Assembly: GCF_000420865.1 (NCBI RefSeq) | Contig: NZ_ATVT01000011.1 | Location: 1-64,000, forward strand | Length of the DNA stretch: 64,000 nucleotides | Source of the DNA: Butyrivibrio sp. XPD2006 | GTDB lineage: Bacteria > Bacillota > Clostridia > Lachnospirales > Lachnospiraceae | Direction of reading: 5' to 3' | Shown: piece by piece, positions 1 through 8,716 of the stretch | Layout of the letters: the number at the start of each line of letters is the position of its first letter | Position numbering within the stretch: the first letter of the stretch is position 1 | Notes under the pieces: generated by a model | Database searches by the model: none | What the model saw: only the letters and a program-made list of their open reading frames with translations | What the model was told of the DNA's origin: nothing | Translations under genes and position numbers: made by a program

Positions 1-23
1 TCATTCTGTCAACTATTTTCGCA

Positions 24-63
24 GAAAAAAAGACCCCTATACCATTTCTGGTATAAGAGTCTT
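24..63 (-). terminator. Rho-independent terminator
   Basis: Positions 30-43 and 50-63 form a 14-bp stem, allowing G-U pairs, around a 6-base loop. Read on the minus strand the stem is followed by seven T residues (24-30). It ends the minus-strand gene at 117-548. Confidence 0.85.
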
Positions 64-116
64 ATTTCCGTCACCCTTAACTTAATGACATTGGCTCAGA
101 TGCCTTCCCTTTTTAG

Positions 117-548
117 TCACTCAAGACCGCATTCATTATAGAATTTGGTGATTCTTCTCTTGGCTTGTTTCTTGTCGATTATATCAAGTTCCATAACCTT
201 GGATATCATAGCACAGTAGAACTTGAATGCCTCCTTGGCTGCCAGGAGCTTCATATAGCGCAGTTCTTCATGTTTGCCCTGACCAATGAAATCCTGAAGG
301 CCCTTGATTATAGTAGTGCAAGCCTGTACCTCTGTGCTGATTCCGGCTCCGGAGTTCTCTTCCTCCTCCATCATTTCCTCTATATATTCCTTGCAAGCGG
401 TATAGACACTACCGAGGTACTCATGGTTGTACATATCAAAGTATTTGTCTATGTACAGCAGAACCTGAGATTTGCGGGTTCTTGCGCTGTTTACTCTCGG
501 GCTTTCGACCCTTGTTATATATTTGTCTGCATTAAAAAATAGTTTCAT
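117..548 (-). CDS. Small hypothetical protein, 143 aa
   Basis: I do not recognise this soluble, charged, probably helical protein. It has no signal peptide or membrane segment. Residues 59-64 are a run of acidic residues next to methionines, and the C-terminal third is rich in Lys and Arg. The frame is believable because a strong terminator lies just downstream and it starts close behind the neighbouring minus-strand acyltransferase gene (gap of about 35 bases), so the two may share a transcript. An overlapping plus-strand reading frame over the same DNA is Cys- and Phe-rich and looks like a shadow. No function is proposed. Confidence 0.7.
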   Translation of the reverse strand: MKLFFNADKYITRVESPRVNSARTRKSQVLLYIDKYFDMYNHEYLGSVYTACKEYIEEMMEEEENSGAGISTEVQACTTIIKGLQDFIGQGKHEELRYMKLLAAKEAFKFYCAMISKVMELDIIDKKQAKRRITKFYNECGLE

Positions 549-583
549 ATAAAAATTATAGCATAATTAGTGCACCGTGATAG

Positions 584-2521
584 CTAATTATTTTTCACCC
601 TGATAACCGGTCTGATGGCGCCACCGGGCTTATTTACATACTTTTCATCAATTGAAATCACTCCGTCAACCGTGACTATAGGAGCTGTGATTGAGGATTC
701 ATTATTGTCCCCCCTAAGCCACCACCAGGAGGTTTTAACATTGGTCATATCCCATTCGTGGTGCTTGCTGAGATCGTTAATGTTAGTTCCCTGGGCCTTT
801 GCCACAGCAGTGATGATAAGCTCTCTGTCTTCATCTGTGGAAAAGAGCTCTTTAGCCTCCTTGGCTGTCAGGAGAGAGACAAGGTCCCCGTCAATTGGAA
901 GCATGCTATCAAGCTCATAATTACTGAATGACTTAGATATCGGCCCTGAATTGATAAGATTTCTCAGGTCACAGTCATTCCAGGATATTTCAGCGTGATG
1001 CTGGTTATAGTAGCTTCCGGCAAGGCCCATTTCCGATATAAGAAGGGCACTTTCGGAGTCTTTTTCAAGGATTATCCAGGAAATGCGCTCTTTTCCGGGG
1101 AGAGACGGGTTGGTGTCGTAATGTCCCCACAGAATAGTATCTCCGACAGATGCGTTTTTTATCAGGTCGCATTCACCGGCATATTCTCTTTTTTCAGCAA
1201 AAGACCTTATCACTGTAAAGTACAGAATTGATGCTATCGCTAAAAATGCAATTGTTATTGCCAGAAGTCGGAGCTTTTTGCTTTGCCTTTTTTCCTTGAT
1301 TGCCTGCTCTAAGGTGTCGTTTTTTATCCGTTTTGTGAGCAGAAGGGCAGTAAGTTTTTTTACAAGAAATCCCACAAGCCCGGCAATCGGTATACAGCAT
1401 AGGATACTGCAGGATATCACAACTATGAAGCGCAGAAAATCATTCATTTCAACGCGCCCGAATACTTTATCCAGGAAATAGCCGTGTACCAAAAACAGTT
1501 CAAGACTCATGAAACGAATAAAGAGAAGAGGCTTGTTGCCTATAGAAAGCTTCATGTTAATTATCAGGATAAATGTGGTAAAAATAATGCATGAAAGCGT
1601 TTGAATAACAAGCGTTATGGCTGCGTCACGCATTCCATGGTGCACCGGCTCATGGTAATAGCCGAGAAAATTCTGAGCATAAATACTGCCCCAGACAGAT
1701 ATAACTGTCAGAACAGCAAAAAGAGATATCATTTTGCCATAGTGCTTAACACAAAATCCGGAGAATCTGTCCTTGAATTGTGTGAAATAGATACCAAAGA
1801 CAAAGGTCAGGGTTGAATTGTACCACCATTCGCCCTTGAACCAGTGTGCTTTTGCGCCTTCCGGATCGTGCCCCTGAAAGAAGGCATAGACTATGATCAG
1901 TATCGTAGCGACGCACATAAGCGCCGATGCTACATTGCGGTTCTTTATAAGTCGAAACAGTACATAAAAGATGATATACAGAAGACATATCTCTATTATG
2001 TACCAGCCGTTGCTGTTAATAAGGGTAAGACCTGTGATATCACTGATGACTTCAGCCGGTTTGAGCTTTGGCCCCGGAAGAACCGATGTAAGGATTACGC
2101 CAAGGATATTGATGATCCAAAACGGAACAAGAACAGCCGGAAGTCTGTGCCTTAAGAAAGATTTCAGGTAGTCAGGTTTGGCGTCTAAACTGGCCATAAG
2201 TCCGTATCCTGAAAAGAAGAAGAACATACCGGTAAACAGGTATCCGATATAACTAAGCAGGGTTATAGGACCCTTGGGACGCATACCATAAACGGTAATC
2301 TGCTGGGTCAGGTGATGTAGTATGATCGCCAGACATATAGATGCCTGAATGTTCTTACTTTGATTGAGATTTAAAAAGGTATCGGAAAGAAGACCTTTTT
2401 TGGCGGGTACTGCATGAAAAAAGGTCATTACCAGAAGAAGTATAGGAAATATCATAAGCAGCACGTTTTGCATACAATTATCATAAACCCGGGATAAAGA
2501 TTTAACAATATTTCTTCGCAT
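584..2521 (-). CDS. Membrane acyltransferase (acyltransferase-3 type) with C-terminal DUF6273 domain
   Basis: The first 420 or so residues contain many hydrophobic helices in the pattern of acyltransferase-3 (OafA/NodX-like) proteins, which move acyl groups onto extracytoplasmic sugars or lipids. After a cytoplasmic-looking Lys/Arg stretch and one more membrane helix (near 415-440), a domain from about residue 459 starts GDTILWG and continues with ISWIILE, SWNDCDLR and a C-terminal RPVIRV. This is the DUF6273 pattern, often seen on the outside of clostridial cells. The acyl substrate cannot be told. The start lacks a Shine-Dalgarno sequence, and a TATTAT/TATAAC box lies only 5-8 bases upstream, so the message may be leaderless. 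A divergent ABC-F gene lies on the other side of the 65-base gap. Confidence 0.8.
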   Translation of the reverse strand: MRRNIVKSLSRVYDNCMQNVLLMIFPILLLVMTFFHAVPAKKGLLSDTFLNLNQSKNIQASICLAIILHHLTQQITVYGMRPKGPITLLSYIGYLFTGMFFFFSGYGLMASLDAKPDYLKSFLRHRLPAVLVPFWIINILGVILTSVLPGPKLKPAEVISDITGLTLINSNGWYIIEICLLYIIFYVLFRLIKNRNVASALMCVATILIIVYAFFQGHDPEGAKAHWFKGEWWYNSTLTFVFGIYFTQFKDRFSGFCVKHYGKMISLFAVLTVISVWGSIYAQNFLGYYHEPVHHGMRDAAITLVIQTLSCIIFTTFILIINMKLSIGNKPLLFIRFMSLELFLVHGYFLDKVFGRVEMNDFLRFIVVISCSILCCIPIAGLVGFLVKKLTALLLTKRIKNDTLEQAIKEKRQSKKLRLLAITIAFLAIASILYFTVIRSFAEKREYAGECDLIKNASVGDTILWGHYDTNPSLPGKERISWIILEKDSESALLISEMGLAGSYYNQHHAEISWNDCDLRNLINSGPISKSFSNYELDSMLPIDGDLVSLLTAKEAKELFSTDEDRELIITAVAKAQGTNINDLSKHHEWDMTNVKTSWWWLRGDNNESSITAPIVTVDGVISIDEKYVNKPGGAIRPVIRVKNN

Positions 2522-2528
2522 AATAGGT

Positions 2529-2534
2529 TATAAT
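2529..2534 (+). promoter_or_regulatory. Putative -10 box of the ABC-F gene
   Basis: A perfect TATAAT lies about 53 bases upstream of the ABC-F start in the divergent gap. No good -35 hexamer stands at 17 bases, so this is a modest call. Confidence 0.5.
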
Positions 2535-2586
2535 AGTGAGACTGGAATCGCAGTTATATAAATTATAGAAGTGGAGTACGTAGTAA

Positions 2587-4149
2587 ATGAGTATTTTGAA
2601 TGTTGAGCATCTTACCCATGGTTTCGGGGACAGAGCTATTTTTGATGATGTTTCTTTCAGGCTTTTAAAGGGCGAGCACATCGGCCTTGTGGGAGCCAAC
2701 GGCGAAGGAAAGTCGACTTTTATGAATATCATTACCGGGCAGCTTATGCCTGATGCAGGTAAGATTGAGTGGGCCAAGAACGTGAAGGTTGGATACCTTG
2801 ATCAGCACGCGGTTCTGAAGGAAGGCATGACTATAAGAGATGTTCTCGCTTCTGCATATGACGAGCTCTTTGACATGGAGCGCAGAATGAACGAAATCTG
2901 CGATGCCATGGGCGAAGCGGATGAAAAAGAGCTTGAGGACTACATGGAAGAGCTTGGCACCATTCAGGATCTTTTGACCAATCACGATTTTTACCTGATA
3001 GATTCAAAGATTGAGGAAGTTTCAAGAGCTCTTGGATTTTTGGAACTTGGCCTAGACCGCGATGTAACGGAGCTTTCAGGCGGACAGAGAACAAAGATAC
3101 TGCTGGCTAAGCTTCTTTTGCAAAAACCCGACATCCTGCTCCTTGATGAGCCTACAAACTATCTGGATGCAGAGCATATCGTGTGGCTCACCAGGTATCT
3201 TCAGGAGTATGAAAACGCATTTATCCTGATTTCACATGACATTCCGTTCCTTAACAGCGTGGTAAACATTATCTACCACATGGACGGGTATACCCACAGT
3301 CTTGAGAGATATGTCGGTGATTACGACAAGTTTACGGAAGTCTATGAGGCTCAGAAGGCACAGAGAGAGGCTGCTTACAACAGACAGCAGCAGGAAATTG
3401 CCGAGCTCAAGGACTTTGTGGCAAGGAATAAGGCAAGAGTCGCAACACGAAACATGGCCATGGCAAGGCAGAAAAAGCTTGATAACATGGACCTTATCGA
3501 GAAGATTCAGGAGAAGCCAAAGCCGGAATTTTACTTCAAGACAGCCAGAACACCGGGCAAGTTCCTTTTTGAGGCAAAAGACCTTGTGATAGGCTATGAT
3601 GAACCGCTCTCCAAACCGCTTAATCTGGCGATTGAGAGAAATACCTTCACGGTTCTCACAGGAGCTAACGGAATCGGCAAGACCACTCTTTTAAAGAGCA
3701 TTCTCGGTCTGATACCACCGATTTCAGGCAAGGTTCAGAGGGGTGAGAACGTGGAGATAGGCTATTTCCAGCAGGAGATGTCACCTGATATCGAGACAAC
3801 CTGCCTTGAGGAGATCTGGAACGAATTCCCCGGATTTTCTCAGTATGAAGTCAGATCAGCCCTTGCTAAGTGCGGACTTACCACCAAGCACATTGAGAGT
3901 AAGTGCAAAGTCCTTTCCGGAGGCGAGCAGGCCAAGGTCAGACTATGCAAACTTATGAACAGAGAATCCAATATTCTGGTTCTGGACGAGCCCACAAACC
4001 ATCTGGACGTGGATGCCAAGGATGAACTGCACAGAGCCCTCAAGGAGTACAAAGGAACAGTAGTAATGGTGTGCCATGAGCCGGAGTTCTATCAGGATCT
4101 GGCAACGGATGTGCTTGACTGCACAAAATGGACGACAAAACTGATCTGA
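2587..4149 (+). CDS. ABC-F family ATPase (YbiT/YkpA-like)
   Basis: This soluble protein has two ABC ATPase domains in tandem and no membrane segment. Domain 1 has Walker A GANGEGKS near residue 36, signature LSGGQ near 162 and Walker B LLLDEPTNYLD near 185. Domain 2 has GANGIGKT near 359, LSGGE near 443 and LVLDEPTNHLD near 465. Between them is the charged helical linker (about 240-300) typical of ABC-F proteins, which bind the ribosomal E site and relieve stalled states; some give antibiotic resistance. At 520 residues it fits the YbiT/YkpA branch better than dedicated resistance proteins. The start has an SD (GGAG) about 10 bases upstream. The following lipoprotein begins 18 bases after the stop and may be cotranscribed. 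Confidence 0.92.
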   Translation: MSILNVEHLTHGFGDRAIFDDVSFRLLKGEHIGLVGANGEGKSTFMNIITGQLMPDAGKIEWAKNVKVGYLDQHAVLKEGMTIRDVLASAYDELFDMERRMNEICDAMGEADEKELEDYMEELGTIQDLLTNHDFYLIDSKIEEVSRALGFLELGLDRDVTELSGGQRTKILLAKLLLQKPDILLLDEPTNYLDAEHIVWLTRYLQEYENAFILISHDIPFLNSVVNIIYHMDGYTHSLERYVGDYDKFTEVYEAQKAQREAAYNRQQQEIAELKDFVARNKARVATRNMAMARQKKLDNMDLIEKIQEKPKPEFYFKTARTPGKFLFEAKDLVIGYDEPLSKPLNLAIERNTFTVLTGANGIGKTTLLKSILGLIPPISGKVQRGENVEIGYFQQEMSPDIETTCLEEIWNEFPGFSQYEVRSALAKCGLTTKHIESKCKVLSGGEQAKVRLCKLMNRESNILVLDEPTNHLDVDAKDELHRALKEYKGTVVMVCHEPEFYQDLATDVLDCTKWTTKLI

Positions 4150-4167
4150 TAAAAAGGTATTGAGCGT

Positions 4168-5586
4168 ATGAAAAAAAGACAATTACTGATAATACTGACA
4201 ACAGCTCTTTTGACAACCGGTTGTAGCGGCTTAAATGCAAATGATGCGGTAAGTGAGACAGATAATGCCACAAGTGAGGTATCTGCAGTAGAGGCTGAAA
4301 GTGAGCCGGAAGCTGAACCTGAAGAAAAGCCGGAAGAAGAGCCTGAAAATACATATGAGCTTGCATATGCTTATGAGGACCAGCTTGAGATAATAAATGA
4401 CAACTTTGATCTCTGGAAACTCACTGAGGAGGACCAGGAGGTCTTTTCCCCGTTTATTGATTACGGCTATGCTATAGATGACCTGGACAGGGACGGATAT
4501 CTTGAGGTTATAAAGACCTTTTGGGGCGGCGAAACAAAGCTTTATCGGACATCCGTTTATGAGACGACAGATGACAGGACACTCATCGAATGGAACATGG
4601 ATGCCTTCAGAGAGCTGGATATAGAGCCGTGCATAAGTGAGCTTGATGGTGTGTATGTGATCGAAGATGCGAAATATATGGTTTATGCGACCGAGAAAGA
4701 ATCAGCGGATTCCTACTGGGGCATGAACATCTTTTACAGGATGTTTATAGATGACAACAAGATCACGCTTGAAGAGATCAAGGATGGCGAGCAGTCCTGG
4801 TATTTCGGCAATGAAAAGGAAAGATTTTCCTGGTTTAAAGATCTGTCTATGGAGAATCTGACCACCTCCTATGAAAAGAAATACTTCCGAGATGAAAGGG
4901 ACACAACAGGTCTGTACACCGCTTATCTGAACGGTGAAGCAGAGGCTGTACAGGATTGCGAATTTGATGACTTTACGAATGGAGCGACGGAAAGCGGATA
5001 TACCATTCATGATTACAGCTATATTGACTGCGGAAATGACGGAGTATATGAACTGCAGGCGATAGTTAATGCCAAAGAGCTGGACCATGTCAGTTACAGC
5101 TTTGTGATCAAGGAAGATGGCGGTAAATTATATATAAGATATATAACAATAGTCAGTGCTGAAAAATCTGAAGGAAGTATCAGTCCTCTGGGCTTTGTCT
5201 ATGAATTCGGAAAAGGCGGAGCCAGTCTTGCCATCTATAATTACGGCTTCCTTGACGCTGATGCCAGATATCACTTTTTCTATGAAAGCTTTTACTACCT
5301 GTCAATCGACAATTTTGACTTTGGAGATGATGTGGAGATTGATGAAGAAGTGTGGAAAGATACCCAGCTCATGGTCTATTATCTGTCTGAGGATCGTAAG
5401 GACGCAGAAAACACTTATTATCAGTACTTTTACATCGGAAGTGACAAGTATTATGAAAATGACAACATTTTCAAGAACACCCTTGAAGAAGCAGGATTTA
5501 AGACCTATACAGATAAAGAGATCAAGAAGATACTGAATGATCGAGCCAAAGAGATCGGTCTGGACCCGGCTGTAAGGAATGATTAA
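4168..5586 (+). CDS. Secreted lipoprotein, unknown function
   Basis: A lipoprotein signal peptide is clear: a Lys/Arg start, a hydrophobic core and a lipobox ending LLTTGC with Cys19. It is followed by a Glu/Pro-rich linker (about 35-60) that probably spans the cell wall. The rest is an acidic, aromatic-rich extracellular domain. Two Asp-rich turns, DDLDRDGYLEV near residue 109 and DCGNDGVYEL near 290, resemble calcium-binding or VCBS/FG-GAP-like loops, so a beta-repeat fold is possible. I do not recognise the family. It follows the ABC-F gene by 18 bases, and the next gene has its own promoter, so it probably ends that transcript. Confidence 0.8.
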   Translation: MKKRQLLIILTTALLTTGCSGLNANDAVSETDNATSEVSAVEAESEPEAEPEEKPEEEPENTYELAYAYEDQLEIINDNFDLWKLTEEDQEVFSPFIDYGYAIDDLDRDGYLEVIKTFWGGETKLYRTSVYETTDDRTLIEWNMDAFRELDIEPCISELDGVYVIEDAKYMVYATEKESADSYWGMNIFYRMFIDDNKITLEEIKDGEQSWYFGNEKERFSWFKDLSMENLTTSYEKKYFRDERDTTGLYTAYLNGEAEAVQDCEFDDFTNGATESGYTIHDYSYIDCGNDGVYELQAIVNAKELDHVSYSFVIKEDGGKLYIRYITIVSAEKSEGSISPLGFVYEFGKGGASLAIYNYGFLDADARYHFFYESFYYLSIDNFDFGDDVEIDEEVWKDTQLMVYYLSEDRKDAENTYYQYFYIGSDKYYENDNIFKNTLEEAGFKTYTDKEIKKILNDRAKEIGLDPAVRND

Positions 5587-5605
5587 AAAGTAGCGCACAA
5601 TATAA

Positions 5606-5666
5606 TTGCAAAAAACACAAAACGTGATATAATCCTCTTATAACAATTAATGCTTATAAGAGGATT
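5606..5666 (+). promoter_or_regulatory. Promoter with 13-bp inverted-repeat operator
   Basis: TTGCAA (5606-5611) and TATAAT (5628-5633) are 16 bases apart, a good sigma-A promoter. A perfect 13-bp inverted repeat (5631-5643 and 5654-5666, 10-base spacer) begins inside the -10 box and ends over the ribosome binding site AGAGGA of the radical SAM gene. Transcription should start near 5640, so the message would lack most of the left arm. The repeat therefore acts more plausibly as a DNA operator for a dimeric repressor than as an RNA hairpin. Confidence 0.7.
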
Positions 5667-5671
5667 TTGCA

Positions 5672-6763
5672 ATGTCTAAAGAGTTTGATATTCAGGAGTA
5701 CATGACCAGGGGAGTTGAGCGCGTTGTTGCAGATGCAGTAAGAGCCACACTCAGGAATCCCAAGGAGAGCGCATATATGGCTAAGTTTGCGGTAGCCAGC
5801 AGTGCAGCTTCCAAAAAAAGAGCAAAAATGGAGAAGGCAGGAGAGCATATTCCGCCATTTCTTATTGCCAGCATAACCAGCAGCTGTAATCTTCACTGCG
5901 CCGGATGCTATTCAAGATGTAACGACGCAACCAATGACAATGAGCCTGTTAAGCAGCTCTCAGACGAGGATTGGAGCAATATTTTTGATGAAGCGGATGA
6001 GCTTGGAGTAAGCTTTATCCTTCTTGCGGGCGGAGAGCCACTCCTCAGGCGCGGAGTAATCGAGGCTGCAGGTAAAAAGCAGTCAATCCTGTTCCCTATT
6101 TTCACAAATGGAACATTTATGACTGAGAAATACTTTGATGAATTCGACAGAAATCGAAATCTTATCCCTATCATGAGTATAGAGGGTGAGCAGGAAGCCA
6201 CAGACAGAAGAAGAGGAGAGGGCGTATATGAGAAGCTTATCTCAAACATGGATGAGCTTAAGAGAAGAGGCCTTATTTTCGGAACTTCGGTTACTGTGAC
6301 AACCGATAATCTCAATGAGGTTTCATCTGAGAGCTTTATCAGTATGATGTCAGAGAAAGGCTGCAAAGCAGTTATTTTCGTTGAATTTGTTCCTGTAGAT
6401 GAGGATTCGGAGCATCTGGCACCCGGAGATGAGGACAGAGAGTACTTAAAGGCAGAGATCATGAGGCTTCGCGAAGAGCATCCGGAGATGGTATTTGTAT
6501 CATTCCCCGGAGATGAGAAGAACTCAGGCGGATGTATTGCTGCCGGCAGAGGCTTCTTCCACATCAACTCCCAGGGTGGTGCAGAGCCATGTCCATTCTC
6601 GCCATACTCTGATATCAATGTAAAAGAGACTTCCCTCAGAGAAGCTATGAAGTCCAAGCTTTTCCTTGATCTTCAGTCTCAGGGCGTTCTTATGGATGAC
6701 CACAAGGGCGGATGCGTCCTCTACGAGAAGCGTGAGCAGGTAAAAGAGCTTGCGGCTGTATAA
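5672..6763 (+). CDS. Radical SAM protein
   Basis: The 4Fe-4S motif CNLHCAGC (Cys72, Cys76, Cys79, a CX3CX2C pattern) is followed by the glycine-rich SAM-binding segment LLAGGEPLLR near residue 117. These define the radical SAM fold, which makes a 5'-deoxyadenosyl radical from SAM. Further cysteines occur late (GGC near 292, EPCPF near 312 and GGC near 349), as in proteins with a second, partial SPASM-like cluster region. The protein is 363 residues with a 60-residue N-terminal helical extension. The substrate is unknown, and no peptide precursor gene is visible nearby. It is a single-gene unit with its own promoter, operator and terminator. Confidence 0.88.
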   Translation: MSKEFDIQEYMTRGVERVVADAVRATLRNPKESAYMAKFAVASSAASKKRAKMEKAGEHIPPFLIASITSSCNLHCAGCYSRCNDATNDNEPVKQLSDEDWSNIFDEADELGVSFILLAGGEPLLRRGVIEAAGKKQSILFPIFTNGTFMTEKYFDEFDRNRNLIPIMSIEGEQEATDRRRGEGVYEKLISNMDELKRRGLIFGTSVTVTTDNLNEVSSESFISMMSEKGCKAVIFVEFVPVDEDSEHLAPGDEDREYLKAEIMRLREEHPEMVFVSFPGDEKNSGGCIAAGRGFFHINSQGGAEPCPFSPYSDINVKETSLREAMKSKLFLDLQSQGVLMDDHKGGCVLYEKREQVKELAAV

Positions 6764-6774
6764 ATAGATAAATC

Positions 6775-6806
6775 AGGCTACCGATACCAATCGGTAGTCT
6801 TTTTTT
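6775..6806 (+). terminator. Rho-independent terminator
   Basis: An 11-bp stem (6775-6785 with 6790-6800) with a 4-base loop is followed by a run of T residues. It lies 12 bases after the radical SAM stop codon. Confidence 0.9.
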
Positions 6807-6925
6807 GATTAATCCATACGATACGTGATTGCGTGAAAAACTGAATAATAAAGGATTTGTTGGCACTCAGAGGCCTCAATGTTAGAATTATTGCCGGGGC
6901 AAAGTATTATCAGGAGGAAGTGTTA

Positions 6926-8557
6926 ATGAAAAAAAGAATTGTATGCATGGCTGTATGTCTGACTATGCTGATCACAGCAGGTTGCGGAAACAGCACCGAG
7001 ACAGATGTCAGCCGGGCACAGGAGCTTTCCACAGCAGAAGGCTCAGGGGAAAAGAGTGAGGAAAAGCCTGAAGGGGCAGCCGGAGACCAGTCTGATGAAA
7101 CGGGGAATGCATATCAGAATGTAAAGTCTGTCACCATGAATATCGGCGGAAGCGATCTGGTTTTTCCGACATCAAGAGAAGATGCTGAAAAATTTTTGAA
7201 TGATAACGGGTATGAACTCAGGCAAAATGACAGGGTCCAGATAAGCGGATTTTCAAAAGAACAGGATGGTTTTTTAATCCTCGATTATCTCGATCAGGAT
7301 CCTTCAATCTGTACGGGTATTCAAGTCCAGGGAATACCTGTGACTTGCGGGGATCTTGTCACAGAGGACCAAAACACATATAAATCGGTATATGACTTAT
7401 GTAACGATAATTCTTCAGATTATCATCCCATTTATCAAAGAGAGGGCACTACCGATTATGAACTCGGAATACAGCAGAATTCCGCTGATAATTGTTATCT
7501 GATCAGCTTTAAGGACACAGTGGATAATTTCTGGGCATTCATTAACAGAGATTATTATGACAATCATGGCGGCATAAACTGCTCCCTTGATATTTATGAA
7601 GGCGAATATTTATCATCGACGGATATAGAAGGCCTTTATCTTTGTACTCAGGATGAAGGAAAAGTGCCTCATACACATTATTTTTACCGTGAGGGTCTGA
7701 ACTTCAAAATGGACAAAGCAAGTGTATGCACTGTTGACACCTATGATCGCAATTACAGTCAGAACATAGAGAATTTTGATAATATCTACGCCGTTAAGAA
7801 TGATAATGGTGAGATAATAGAGATTTATGAGACCGGTGTAAGCTCTGCTGCTTATTCGGAAGCAAAAGCAAAGTATGAAGAGCTTTGCCGGAATAACAAT
7901 ATTTCCGTAGAGCCAAAAGAGTTTTTGGACGAGCTTGTACCTGAGCTTTGGCATCATATAATCATCGAATGCCTTGGATGGGTTATGTCTCAGAATCCTG
8001 ACATGAAGGGTGGCACTTTCAGGATCAATAAGGAAAGTGTCAAGATGGACTATGATGTTGATACGACATATTGTGATTTTAAGATGACAATTGACGAATA
8101 TCCCGATGTAATGCTGCTGGTTGATACAACTTTTGACTATGAGACCCGCTTTAGCATAGGCGTGAAGGCAGCGAATGTAATTCCGGGCAAGCAGATATGG
8201 GCAAGCTGCAGCAATGACGCGGTAGGTATTATGGATCAGCCTTCTGATATCGGAAAAGAGTTCGATAATTTCTTTTCAACGTCAGGTAAATATGAGGATC
8301 TTCCGACAACATACAGCGTACATGACTATGTTGGATACTTCGCTTCAGGAATTTCAGGAACTACCAATATGCTTATAGAGGATGCTTCAGGTAATCCGGT
8401 CGCAGTTTATCTTGGAGAACATGATTATTCCAGATACCATAAGGTACCTATCATTGAATATGGGGATGACGTGAACTTTCCGGGCTCTAATATGCTGGAT
8501 GGATTGGACTTTTCTCATGGAGAGGATGCTGACGGTAACATATTGTATATCGAATAA
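6926..8557 (+). CDS. Secreted lipoprotein, unknown function
   Basis: An upstream in-frame start exists at 6857, but the ATG at 6926 has a good AGGAGGA sequence 7-8 bases upstream and opens directly on a signal peptide with lipobox LITAGC (Cys20), so 6926 is preferred (543 aa). A Ser/Glu/Gly-rich linker of about 50 residues follows, then a large acidic extracellular part with no motif I recognise. It shares the build of the lipoprotein at 4168 (short linker, Tyr- and Asp-rich body) but has no obvious sequence identity. It appears monocistronic. Confidence 0.8.
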   Translation: MKKRIVCMAVCLTMLITAGCGNSTETDVSRAQELSTAEGSGEKSEEKPEGAAGDQSDETGNAYQNVKSVTMNIGGSDLVFPTSREDAEKFLNDNGYELRQNDRVQISGFSKEQDGFLILDYLDQDPSICTGIQVQGIPVTCGDLVTEDQNTYKSVYDLCNDNSSDYHPIYQREGTTDYELGIQQNSADNCYLISFKDTVDNFWAFINRDYYDNHGGINCSLDIYEGEYLSSTDIEGLYLCTQDEGKVPHTHYFYREGLNFKMDKASVCTVDTYDRNYSQNIENFDNIYAVKNDNGEIIEIYETGVSSAAYSEAKAKYEELCRNNNISVEPKEFLDELVPELWHHIIIECLGWVMSQNPDMKGGTFRINKESVKMDYDVDTTYCDFKMTIDEYPDVMLLVDTTFDYETRFSIGVKAANVIPGKQIWASCSNDAVGIMDQPSDIGKEFDNFFSTSGKYEDLPTTYSVHDYVGYFASGISGTTNMLIEDASGNPVAVYLGEHDYSRYHKVPIIEYGDDVNFPGSNMLDGLDFSHGEDADGNILYIE

Positions 8558-8634
8558 ATCGTCGTTCTCCTTTTTGGGAAAATACCGACAGATAATTTAC
8601 AAAGGCCAATATGTATTGTATTGTGCGCCTTTTA

Positions 8635-8678
8635 TATAATTTTTTTAACAACAAACGATACTTAAAAACTTAAGTATC
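8635..8678 (+). promoter_or_regulatory. Putative promoter and leader hairpin of the flotillin gene
   Basis: TATAAT at 8635-8640 is a likely -10 box with no convincing -35. Just after the expected start of transcription there is a perfect 9-bp inverted repeat (8657-8665 and 8670-8678, loop AAAC), which could be a 5' stem-loop or an operator. The SD of the flotillin gene (GAGGAGAG) lies 30 bases further on. Confidence 0.5.
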
Positions 8679-8716
8679 ACACATGGGCCAAAGACCCGGG
8701 AAAGTGAGGAGAGTGT

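Noticed and set aside
5908-6657. Minus-strand open frame of 249 codons opposite the radical SAM gene
   Set aside because: Ser-rich antisense shadow of a gene with clear cluster motifs.
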